From NCBI GenBank assembly GCA_905220665.1, contig CAJNAR010000181.1, positions 62,001 to 126,000 on the forward strand: a stretch of 64,000 nt of DNA, given 5' to 3'. This DNA comes from Albugo candida. Its lineage: Eukaryota; Oomycota; Peronosporomycetes; Albuginales; Albuginaceae. The notes beneath the pieces are model-generated. The model saw nothing but the letters and a program-made list of their open reading frames with translations, ran no database searches and was not told the origin of the DNA. A program made the translations under genes and the position numbers. Shown piece after piece: positions 48,060-56,709 of the stretch (its first letter is position 1; every line of letters starts with the position of its first letter).

Positions 48060-48990
48060 TTTTTTCGCGCTTCCATCTTCGACGTCTTCACGTGTTCACA
48101 TAGGCGCCAGAGATACATCAAGAAGAAATCTAAGGTGTCAACCACTCTCGCTCATACAAAATCAGGTGTCTTGTTATCATGGGAGTTGTCTCTTTGGGTG
48201 CCCAGTCGAGTCAGGACCTAAAGAAATCGCGTCGATGAGTTATCTGTCCCCTTTTTTGATTTAGAGAAAAGTTTTGTATGATTGCCTCTTATCGCCAGAA
48301 AACTATCGAAGCGCTCACTGTAGCAAGTGTACAATGTGTCCGGTCATCTAAGTATACAAAGCGTCGCGAGGTCGCAATTGTCTCCTAGAACTGCAACTTG
48401 ACGTTTCCTCTCAACATATAGTCCCATATCAAAATGGACTCCATGTCGTCGAGAGACCGGATTGAAGGATTCTCTCAATTTTATGAAATGTGAGTCCCTA
48501 GCAGCTTCTTACTTTGCGTCACGTTTGAATCCAATGCATGTCAAAAACATAATGAGCTCACTCGGAAGAATCAGATGAAGATGTTGGTCTCTAGACATGG
48601 CGTCATCGAGCGCGCAACGCTAAACTTGGAAGTAGAGTAAGTAGCATAAAGACAATTAGAGTTCATGAAATTGGTAATAATGCAACCGGACCAATATTGA
48701 CAGTTTGCAACAGCTTCGATACCCTGACATATACGAAGATGAAGAATGACGAATGAGTCTATCCATGGAAATGATCGACATACTATATTATGCCACCAGG
48801 TTTTCTTTGATGCTTTGTCTGATGCTATTTACGCACTTGTTAGTGAAATCGCTACTTGGTTCTTCTGATCGGCGAAATGCTTTTTTCTGTTCAGGAGATA
48901 AGAATAGTCAGACACTGTAAGCTGATCGCAAAAATTCACACAAATATATCATGCGATTTGTCCCCTTTTTTGTTTTTCTTCAGAAGCTTA
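48060..48990 (-). pseudogene. OTU-domain pseudogene (right copy)
   Basis: Nucleotide blocks of the intact OTU gene recur in order with many changes. Plus-strand examples are AGCTTCGATACCCTGACATA against AGCTTCGATATCCTGACACA around the exon encoding the catalytic Cys, and ACTTGACGTTTCCTCTCAAC against the YVERMRQDG exon. The N-terminal basic exon also has a counterpart near 48,860-48,985. Open frames are lost throughout. The left limit is uncertain. Confidence 0.78.
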
Positions 48991-49573
48991 TAATCCAAAT
49001 GGTGTCGACTGCAAGTGTCATCCCCCTGGGTGCTAGCAGGGTACCCACATGGCAAGTTAGGCTCCCACCTCATGTAATGCATAATATAATCTTAAAGGCA
49101 ATCTAGCATCAGGTAGCATCACCATACACGCTGATTCATTTATCTACTTCTACATACACCGCTAGTAAACGTACGCAATTTCAATCGAGAACTTCTACAT
49201 GTGCGCAGTCACCACGCACATGTTTGCTAATATTGATTCATGTCATTTAAATTCTCACAGGGAGAGTAGAAGCTGGAGTGCGCAGATGTTTTGGCTTCTT
49301 TGAAGATCAGGAAGTACACCACAATATGTGTTTGTTTTCCAGGAAAGGAAACGCACGCTCAAAATAGAGAATTCAGGGGGTTGAATTTACTCTTTTTCGC
49401 CTTTGAGCAAGAATCCAAATGGCACAAAGAAATGGTGGCAGCCCTGCTTATATTCCGTAAAGGTTCAACATTGAGTGATGCACTACTGATAGCAGAAGAA
49501 TTTAAAAGACTTTTCGTTCTTGGTCGATCATATTACGATTTGCGGCCTTAAAAACATCTTTAAGCATTAGAAA
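48991..49573. other. Upstream region of polygalacturonase 2
   Basis: Partly alignable to 20,800-21,364. A short plus-strand frame (49,291-49,551) has no recognised domain. The last 60 bp are similar to those before polygalacturonase 1. Confidence 0.5.
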
Positions 49574-50695
49574 ATGTTGTCGAAACATCAAGCATTCTAT
49601 ATATTTATGCTGCTAGAGTGCGCACTCGCAAAATTTCCAGACCCTTGCAGTATCTTTGAAATTTACGACGCCAGAGTAACGAGAGCAATACTCAAAAGTA
49701 AATGCACCACGGTCACTTTCGGAAATCTAAAGGTACCCGCTGGGAAACAACTCGATTTGCGCGACCTCCCAGAAGGCATGACACTAAAATTCACCGGAAA
49801 GATTGTTTTCGAATGCAATGCACGAAGTAAGAAAGCTGTGGACTATCTCGTATCGATCGAAGGGAAAAATGTGCATATCACCGGCACAAGGGGTAATTCG
49901 TTTGATGGGAACGGTGCATGCTACTGGGATAAGAAGAAGAAAAATGGCAAAATGAAGCCTAAATTTTTCCTATTTCACTTAGTCGACTCTCACGTCGAAA
50001 ACCTCAACGTTTTAAATGCACCTGCTCATATCTTCATGATATCCAATTCACAAAAGACAATCTTCAACAATATCAGGATCGACAATTCAGCCGGAGACGG
50101 GCTTGCCAGCAATACGGATGGGTTTCACCTGACGCAATCGACGAATATCATGATTAGAAACTGCTACGTACATAATCAAGATGATTGCTTCACGGTAACA
50201 TCTGGAAACAACATTACGTTTACACAATCAACTTGTCTCGGAGGCAATGGCGCATCTATCGGATCGATCGGTCTCAAGCGGGCAAATGACGTTGACGACG
50301 TAACTATATCCTACATTACTATCACAGATAGCCTCAACGGTTTTCGCATCAAGACTATACAATACGCGAAGGGAACTGTGTCCAACATCAAGGTGAGCGA
50401 CCTCATTTTGAACAACATCTCGGGTTTCGGCATTTTGGTTCGTCAAGACTACTTGAACGCACAAGGCAATGTACCAAGTCGAACGCCTACCAACAGAGTT
50501 ACCATCACAGGACTGATTATTAAAAATGTCGAAGGTTACGTTGCAGAAAAAGCACAGCGGGTCCTTGTTTACTGCGGAGTTGGCTCGTGCTCCAATTGGC
50601 GGTGGAGCAATATAAATATTCAGGGTGGTTCGAAGGAACGACTTGCCAAATGCCTGAATCTGCCAACAGGTTCGACCGGTGTGAAGTGTATATGA
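49574..50695 (+). CDS. Secreted polygalacturonase-like protein, GH28 (copy 2)
   Basis: An intronless 373-residue paralogue of 21,365-22,538. The signal peptide is MLSKHQAFYIFMLLECALA. Motifs are NTD at 180-182, QDD at 202-204, RIK at 258-260, and a motif III of GNG at 224-226 (GGNGASIGSIG) where the family has GHG. The key positions fall at the same numbers as Asp180, Asp201/202, His223, Arg256 and Lys258 of the well-studied Aspergillus niger endopolygalacturonase II, give or take two. Only the His is altered. C-terminal Cys residues are conserved (CGVGSCSNW, KCLN, VKCI). Protein identity with copy 1 is clearly lower than for the neighbouring duplicated genes. It is probably extracellular; activity is doubtful, and a binding or decoy role is possible but unproven. 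Confidence 0.93.
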   Translation: MLSKHQAFYIFMLLECALAKFPDPCSIFEIYDARVTRAILKSKCTTVTFGNLKVPAGKQLDLRDLPEGMTLKFTGKIVFECNARSKKAVDYLVSIEGKNVHITGTRGNSFDGNGACYWDKKKKNGKMKPKFFLFHLVDSHVENLNVLNAPAHIFMISNSQKTIFNNIRIDNSAGDGLASNTDGFHLTQSTNIMIRNCYVHNQDDCFTVTSGNNITFTQSTCLGGNGASIGSIGLKRANDVDDVTISYITITDSLNGFRIKTIQYAKGTVSNIKVSDLILNNISGFGILVRQDYLNAQGNVPSRTPTNRVTITGLIIKNVEGYVAEKAQRVLVYCGVGSCSNWRWSNINIQGGSKERLAKCLNLPTGSTGVKCI

Positions 50696-51348
50696 ATACG
50701 TGTAGTGTTATGTTTGCTTTCTTTTGATAATCCCAAGTAGAGAGATTGTAGATATACCCTACGACGCAGAATGGAAGAAGGAAATTCCCTATTCAGTTTC
50801 AAACGCATCTCTTCAACCAGTCCATTGGCTGAGACCAGTTCTTGTAAGCAAAGTCTCCGTGGAAGAATAGCTATCAGCTCTTATCTCGTTGAGTAGCTAT
50901 TTTTCATGCTTTGGTATTGCTTGTCGGTCCTTCTATAGTTCCGATGCTAACGGTATACGAAAATTGGAGGTATCGATTACATCCGCCAGATAAGTATTTG
51001 TAGCGACCAGACCGCAGCATAGTGAATGCTATAAAAGTTTATAGTTAGCTGCAACCTAACATCCATTAGCCACAAATGTCTTGCTGTTAGAAATCTGAAA
51101 ATCCATTTCGAATGACTGACCATTTATATTGTATCGAACGTAGACGCATAAACTACATAGCTTTTGATCTATCATGTGTTGTCGTGATTCGGATACAAGT
51201 ATTTTGCAGCTTTACTGACGACAATTGATTTGAAGGATTCAGACAGGAATACAACCAGAATTATCTTGAACTTTCTTCGAATCACGCTGACAATCTTACG
51301 CATAGAAAAGGACTCGAAAGCGCACATCCAATTTAACGAGTACGATAA
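50696..51348. other. Intergenic, polygalacturonase 2 to secreted protein 2
   Basis: No gene is recognised. From about 51,050 it aligns closely to the matching stretch before secreted protein 1. Confidence 0.5.
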
Positions 51349-51364
51349 ACTCATTTTACAATTT
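51349..51364 (+). promoter_or_regulatory. Oomycete core promoter (Inr + FPR)
   Basis: ACTCATTTTACAATTT, identical to 23,280-23,295, lies 15 bp before the ATG of secreted protein 2 and matches GCTCATTYYNCAWTTT at 15 of 16 positions. Confidence 0.82.
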
Positions 51365-51379
51365 GATTGAATCTCCACA

Positions 51380-51841
51380 ATGCAAATCATCACCATCTCG
51401 ATCGTCTCTGCACTCTACGTCTCCATTGCAGTACAATGTGAAGAAGAAACTCATCGTACAGCTGCAGGACTACGCGGTGGAATAAACGACATTCTTGGAC
51501 ACTCTACAGCGGTCATAAACAAAAACAATGCCGTGGTCGGTAACAATATTGGTGTCGTACGAAGCAATATCTTAGCTACTCAGAACGACAAGTTTCATTT
51601 TGAACAAAGCATTGAAGACGTGATTGCGAATAATCCTAATCAAGATACTGCCACCGTCTCAAAAAATATCATCCGCGCCGTGTCACAAAAAAGCCCCAAT
51701 ACGTTGACGTTGTCCCGTGCACAAGCCGTTGTCGATGCCGCTCGAGGGGACCGGAGTATGCTTCGCGATCGGATCATGGATCTGATGACCGCAGTGATTA
51801 CAGAAGAAGAAGATGACAATAAAGAAGACATTCGAGCTTAG
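51380..51841 (+). CDS. Small secreted protein, candidate effector (copy 2)
   Basis: A 153-residue near twin of the protein at 23,311-23,772, with the same signal peptide and core promoter. The four differences are one Val/Ile change in the middle and three in the acidic tail (EEEDDNKEDIRA here, EEGVDNKEDVRA in the other copy). No known family or effector translocation motif is seen. Both copies are open and full length, unlike the flanking OTU and IFT46 pairs. That suggests either selection to keep both or very recent homogenisation. Confidence 0.8.
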   Translation: MQIITISIVSALYVSIAVQCEEETHRTAAGLRGGINDILGHSTAVINKNNAVVGNNIGVVRSNILATQNDKFHFEQSIEDVIANNPNQDTATVSKNIIRAVSQKSPNTLTLSRAQAVVDAARGDRSMLRDRIMDLMTAVITEEEDDNKEDIRA

Positions 51842-52468
51842 CAAGAAAGTATAAGGGTGTTTAACATCGGCTTGTGAGCGTTTACTTGCGTGTTATCAGG
51901 ATTTGATTCTCGAGAACGAGAAATGAATCTACTCATAAAATGTTTCGTATCATCTTTCCTCTCTTCATAATTCTAATCCTGCTAATCCTTTGCCGGTGAA
52001 GTTGCCCTGCAAGTCTGTCCGTGGTGATGGCGGCTTGCATTACCATCGAGTTTTACGCTGCCGAAAACAGATGGATTGTGACTTCAAACTTTAGTCACAG
52101 AGCGTCGCTCACATACTCTGAAGAATATTGCCCCCTCGTTCAGCCTTAGCAGCGTCGGCGCCGGATGCATGAAGGTCTATATATTTGATAGGCGTTTGGT
52201 TTAGGTGACCCAGGCTTCGGTTTACAGCCTAGTGTAGCGACCAGATTTCCCACGACGCCGATAACTGTGCATATCTTTCCAAAAAATAGAAGAAGCAGAT
52301 ATCTCTCGATCCTGCTGACTCGCAGTCGCCTCTCACGGAATCCGACGCGACTCATATCCGCTCTTCTCTTATTGCGACAGTTCCAATAGGAGAACGAAAA
52401 ATACATATCAACGCAAAAGAAGAGAAACTTGTGTTTAAAAGCATGCTGCATTCGATGTGACACTCAAT
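51842..52468. other. Intergenic between secreted protein 2 and IFT46
   Basis: Convergent 3' regions, closely similar to 23,773-24,414. It has the same 105-codon minus-strand frame (52,146-52,463), which I treat as IFT46 3' UTR. Confidence 0.5.
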
Positions 52469-54058
52469 TTAACCTGTATCCGGCCGAAATGCGTTGGAAA
52501 CGCCGTTATTGGGGTTGCTTGCTGAAATTGATGCTGGCGTAGCTTCATCGTAATTCATAAAATGTTGATTGTTCGAAAACTCCAAAAATAATGTGAATAG
52601 TAGGTGCAGGGATTCATAAATATTCTTATACATTGGGATATCGAGAATGGCACATATAATGCGAACGTACTTCTCTAGTGAGAGATCCAGTGATGATGTA
52701 GGAAGTGATACTTTCGTCAGCAAATCTTCAAATTCTTCTGGCCACATCTGCATCAGCATCTCTACGTCTGGCATCGTCTTCGTATAATGAACTTGTGGAG
52801 GAGGTTTGGTTCGATGCAAATCCGTGATGCTCTTTATCCATCGATCAATCTCCAAGGTTGATTTTTCAGCATTCTCAATACTGCGAACAATCAGATCGCC
52901 GTGTTTTTTCTTGGACGCGGCCCGAAGTTGCAAATCCAAAACCGTCGCATCCGACTGATTCAAACTGGGCTCATCGAGTAACTTGAGGCCAAGGTTATCT
53001 GGTTCCCCATCTGGACGAGGAATCTTGAGAAATGGGTCCATTTCACCCACGGCGGGAATGTATTCCGGTATGAAACATTTTAGCTGCGCCTCAAGCTCGA
53101 TTTCTTGTGGTTTATATCTACCTATGTACTGAAATAGTTCCCGTACTTCTGCTGAAACTTTGAGATGTGCAAAATCAGATTCTTTATATTCCAAACCATC
53201 AAACAAAGCCGCTGGCTTGGCTGTATTGCCTTCTGTTGTTGAGTTCGGTTTATCAGTGTCGGAAGGTTCCTCCACGTTTTCTTCATCACTTTCAGACTCA
53301 CTGGAGGAAGACTCAGACGATGAAGAGGAAGATGCCGATTGTTGTACTGTGCTTTTCACCTGAGGAGAAGGTCTGCTAGTCGATTCCAAATGTTGTTCAA
53401 CAAATGAATCTTTCAGAGTAGCAGTCTGCGTCTTTTCCGAAGATATTGCCTTTTCTTTCAATCCTTTACTGTCCGACATGGCGGGCTTCGGCTCTCGAGA
53501 AGGAAATGCTAATTTATTGGAATCTTTTGCCGAATCGAGAATATTGTCGGGGGAAGCTTGACGTTTGGGACTCGGCACGCTCTCTGCTGAATCGCTCAGC
53601 ACAACCTCTTCATCGAATGGCTTATTTTTTATGTCAGCGCTTATCATTTCATCATCAGAGTAGGTTGGCATGGTATGCGAGGAATTATGCGGCATTCGAT
53701 CAGATGGCTGTAGCTCTCGATGCGGGCTATTAAGATCTTGAAAGCTTCCGGATAGGTCCAAGGCTTCATCAAAGGGTTGATTTTTGACTATTTTCGTGCT
53801 TTTCGGCTCCAATATCGTATCGCTTTCTCCCGATTCAGAACTGGATTCACTCAGCTCCATTTCTTCGTCGAAAGGCTGGTTGTGTAAGGCTTTATTGCCC
53901 TTGGGTTTGCTGGCTGTACCGGTCGCGCTGCTTTCTTCCCTTTCGACTTCGCTTTGTTCAGACTCGGAAATCTCGTCTTCGCTTTCGGATGCATCGCTAT
54001 AGGATATATTATCATCGCTTCCAGCGTCTTTGAATCTATTACGCGTAGCTTTTCTCAT
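52469..54058 (-). CDS. IFT46: Intraflagellar transport protein 46 homologue
   Basis: A subunit of the IFT-B complex that carries cargo, notably outer dynein arms, into flagella. It is a single 529-residue exon. Residues 1 to about 285 are acidic and Ser-rich, with three related repeats NQPFDEEMELSES, NQPFDEALDLSGS and NKPFDEEVVLSDS. The conserved IFT46 domain covers about 290-510, with IGRYKPQEIELEAQLK, FIPEYIPAVGEMDPFLKIPR, DEPSLNQSDATVLDLQLRA, KTMPDVEMLMQMWPEEFE and AILDIPMYKNIYESLHLLFT. A broken copy lies at 24,415-25,971, so this is probably the only working copy here. FCF2 lies directly upstream on the same strand. The presence of IFT46 implies flagellate zoospores. Confidence 0.95.
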   Translation of the reverse strand: MRKATRNRFKDAGSDDNISYSDASESEDEISESEQSEVEREESSATGTASKPKGNKALHNQPFDEEMELSESSSESGESDTILEPKSTKIVKNQPFDEALDLSGSFQDLNSPHRELQPSDRMPHNSSHTMPTYSDDEMISADIKNKPFDEEVVLSDSAESVPSPKRQASPDNILDSAKDSNKLAFPSREPKPAMSDSKGLKEKAISSEKTQTATLKDSFVEQHLESTSRPSPQVKSTVQQSASSSSSSESSSSESESDEENVEEPSDTDKPNSTTEGNTAKPAALFDGLEYKESDFAHLKVSAEVRELFQYIGRYKPQEIELEAQLKCFIPEYIPAVGEMDPFLKIPRPDGEPDNLGLKLLDEPSLNQSDATVLDLQLRAASKKKHGDLIVRSIENAEKSTLEIDRWIKSITDLHRTKPPPQVHYTKTMPDVEMLMQMWPEEFEDLLTKVSLPTSSLDLSLEKYVRIICAILDIPMYKNIYESLHLLFTLFLEFSNNQHFMNYDEATPASISASNPNNGVSNAFRPDTG

Positions 54059-54205
54059 CTACTAGTGCTGTCTACTTGGTAGTGGCGCGACTTAGATTGT
54101 GACCTCTCAAGATCGGGCTCAGCCTGCGTGTGGACGAAGCAGCTCCGACCAGACTCAGGTCTCTTAAGAAACATTATATGGTTAAATCTATAAATTGACC
54201 AAAAG

Positions 54206-55553
54206 CTATCGTCTCAAGTTTTTTATCTTCTTTTTGAGCTTTTTTCCTGACATATTGGCCTCTTGTATCTGGCGATAAACTCGTTTTGTGTACTTTTGAA
54301 CATCCGCGTCCGCCATAATTTCATCTGTCAAGGTCGCTTGTCTTGCTTTCTTCACGATCCGTGAAGTTTTGAACTCATGGGGCCCTTCAATGACGGTTCC
54401 TACCTGGAAATGTTTCGGAAAGCCTTTCTTGTAATCACTTGATTTGTAGAATTTTTGGGGATCCAAAAAGTTCCTTAGTCGAATAAGTTCAAAATCGCGC
54501 TTGAGCTCGGGAGTGAGTTCATCTGTCGCCATGTCGAACCACTTTCGACCCGCAATCTTTTGATTCGTGTCATGAGCACGTTGTTGTTTTGCCACCGTCT
54601 CAACGCGTCGAGCCCGTTGTAATACTCGATTTACTTCGCTGTTGACGTCACTTTTACCAGCAGAAAGTCGTATGATTGCACCTTGCTTACGAGCTTCAAA
54701 GTCTATATATTTTTTCCGAAGCCTGGTACCGCTATCGAGTTGGTCGAAAACATTGTGCATCTGTAGAATACCTTGATCTGCTTTTCCATCATGTGATACT
54801 ACTGGGTTCTCAGTTGGTTTCTTAGATGTCAGATCGATCCCTGAAGCTGCTAATCGAACCTAGACATAGATTTGGATCAACATCATCAAATGATCTCTCG
54901 AGTGTACACAATCTTACATAGTTTTCCAGTTCATCATCTTCCCCATTGTCAGACTTTGTCAACTGCTCCTGATGTGGAGGATTGCTGGCTTGGACCAAAT
55001 GTTCATCCTCAAAATCCTCAAGGGCAATCAAACTTTTCTGCTGGCTATTTTCACTAAGCTTGTCAGAGTCATCGTCCTTTAAGAGACCACGCTGGAGGTC
55101 ATTGTTTCTTAGATCACCATTTTTTTTCGCATCACTGTGAGCTTTTCTAGCAACAAAAGCTTCTGGTTCTGGTAATCTGATCGCAACTCTCGAATCGCTT
55201 TTCAGCTTCCTCTGCTTCATCTTCTCGTCATTGCTCTTGTCTGCAGATGTCTTTGATGATTTATTTGTTGTCATGAGCAGTACTCTGGCACTCCTTCTTA
55301 CTGGAGTGTTGTCTTTCTGATTCTTGCTTGCTGAGCCTTTTGCTTGTCCTTTCGAACCAGTGCTCGAACTCGACAACCTCTGCTTCTTTGGAGTAATTTT
55401 ACCACCTGGAGACAATACCATTTGATCTTCTCTTTCCGAGTTTACTACCGAGGATGATGCATTGCTACGAGCGCAAGGAGAGGCGCGAGATTTTTTATTT
55501 TCATTTAAAGAATCCTTTGATGGCGATTTGGCACTCCGCCGCGTAGTAACCAT
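54206..55553 (-). CDS. FCF2: rRNA-processing protein FCF2
   Basis: A nucleolar factor of the small-subunit processome, needed for early pre-rRNA cleavages (yeast Fcf2, animal DNTTIP2/TdIF2). There are two exons, 54,918-55,553 and 54,206-54,859, with a 58-bp phase-0 GTAAGA..CTAG intron; the product is 429 residues. The intron removes the stretch that would otherwise end at a stop near 54,822. The N-terminal half is basic and Ser/Lys-rich (MVTTRRSAKSPSK), consistent with nucleolar targeting. The Fcf2 domain is at about 315-410, with LTPELKRDFELIRLRNFLDP, FYKSSD, GFPKHFQVGTVIEGPHEF and VQKYTKRVYRQIQ. It ends in a basic tail. An upstream in-frame ATG at 55,580 exists; I prefer 55,553 by composition. 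Confidence 0.92.
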
Positions 55554-56709
55554 CCTTTTAATTATAGTGTGTAGACACAATCTGAGTCACCACATTTTGT
55601 CAGTTCTTTTCTCTAGTATCCCTTTAAGAACCCACTACAATTACAATAGATAACGCAGCAAGGCTCACCTTATCAAAGTGTATTTTTTCGTATATAATTT
55701 TCTTTCTTGTTTGAGAGTAATGTGCTCTTCAACGTTTTCAGGCAAATCGATTTGCGTCACTAGGAAAGATTACCTGATGTCTATCATTCCTGCATGAAAC
55801 TACAGCAATTTGAAGAAAGCAAAAACATCCTAGCTCGAGCATAGCGGGGTGGCACTCGCTAGGTTTTTGACAAGAAATTAATCAGCACGGATAAAACGTG
55901 ATCCAAAATAAAGTGTTTTGACCACTACTCCCTGGACTTGGCTACCAAGAAAAACTAAAAGTAGATCGTGATCAAATTCGATGATCTCACATGGAATGCG
56001 AGAAATGAGATAGATAATTTGACCACGATGTTGCCTCAGTACAGTTAGCTTTACAGGTTTTACTTCTAGAGCAACCTATTGAAGGAATACTACGTCTCGT
56101 TTCAGTGATCTCCAATTCAAGTGCGTGTATTCTTCCCAGGGTGGTATTGACACTTATTGTAGGCACCAATTTACTAAAGAGATCGCCACCATATAACGGC
56201 TACAGGCAGCAGCAGGCTTCTCGTATTAAGCAGTGTGGTCTGTTACATATAACGGCTACAGGCACCAGGCTTCTCGTCATAAGCAGTGTGGTCTGTTACG
56301 AGATCTCATATTCTGGATTGGGTACGATAAGGATCTACTCAGAGTAGACCGCACAAGAATTGCTTGCTCGAGTGTTCGACAGTATGCCCCGCCGAGATGG
56401 ACGCGGATAAAGTAGACTGGTATCGCGGTCAACTACATAGCGAGAACAATGTGCAACACCATTCATATCTTAGCGTTCCTTTCACAAACGGACATAATAA
56501 CTTCCATTGTACCGTTCGAACTTAACAACTTCGATGCCATACCGATCCTCTCCTTGCTGGTTGGATCACGCGTACTAAACGCTATTTATCCCATCCGTTG
56601 TCGCAGAACACCATAGGAGGTGGCCAAAAATCAATACAGAAATATACAGCAATCCACTGAACTACTTACCGTCGGAATCATCGCGTGCATATCCATCAGT
56701 CCGTACCGA
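55554..56709. other. Divergent intergenic region with a tandem repeat
   Basis: It lies between FCF2 (-) and the RRM gene (+). Several short frames exist without recognisable domains. It contains the tandem repeat at 56,190-56,298. Confidence 0.5.
56190..56298. repeat. Two-copy tandem repeat, 56 and 53 bp
   Basis: Unit 1 (56,190-56,245) and unit 2 (56,246-56,298) both start CATATAACGGCTACAGGCA and end AAGCAGTGTGGTCTGTTA. They differ by three extra bases (AGC-type) and two substitutions. It lies about 410 bp before the RRM gene start. Confidence 0.9.

Larger units (their letters stand above)
48060..54184. repeat. Segmental duplication, right copy
   Basis: The same gene order and orientation as 19,560-26,098: decayed OTU, polygalacturonase 2, secreted protein 2, IFT46. 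Alignment by eye is secure from about 48,400 and possible from about 48,060. The right boundary is at about 54,184, 20 bp past the 3' end of FCF2's neighbourhood. Confidence 0.88.

Noticed and set aside
54822..54917. End of the first FCF2 frame as a separate gene with its own stop
   Set aside because: A GTAAGA..CTAG intron joins it in frame to the conserved Fcf2 domain, so the stop is intronic or out of frame.
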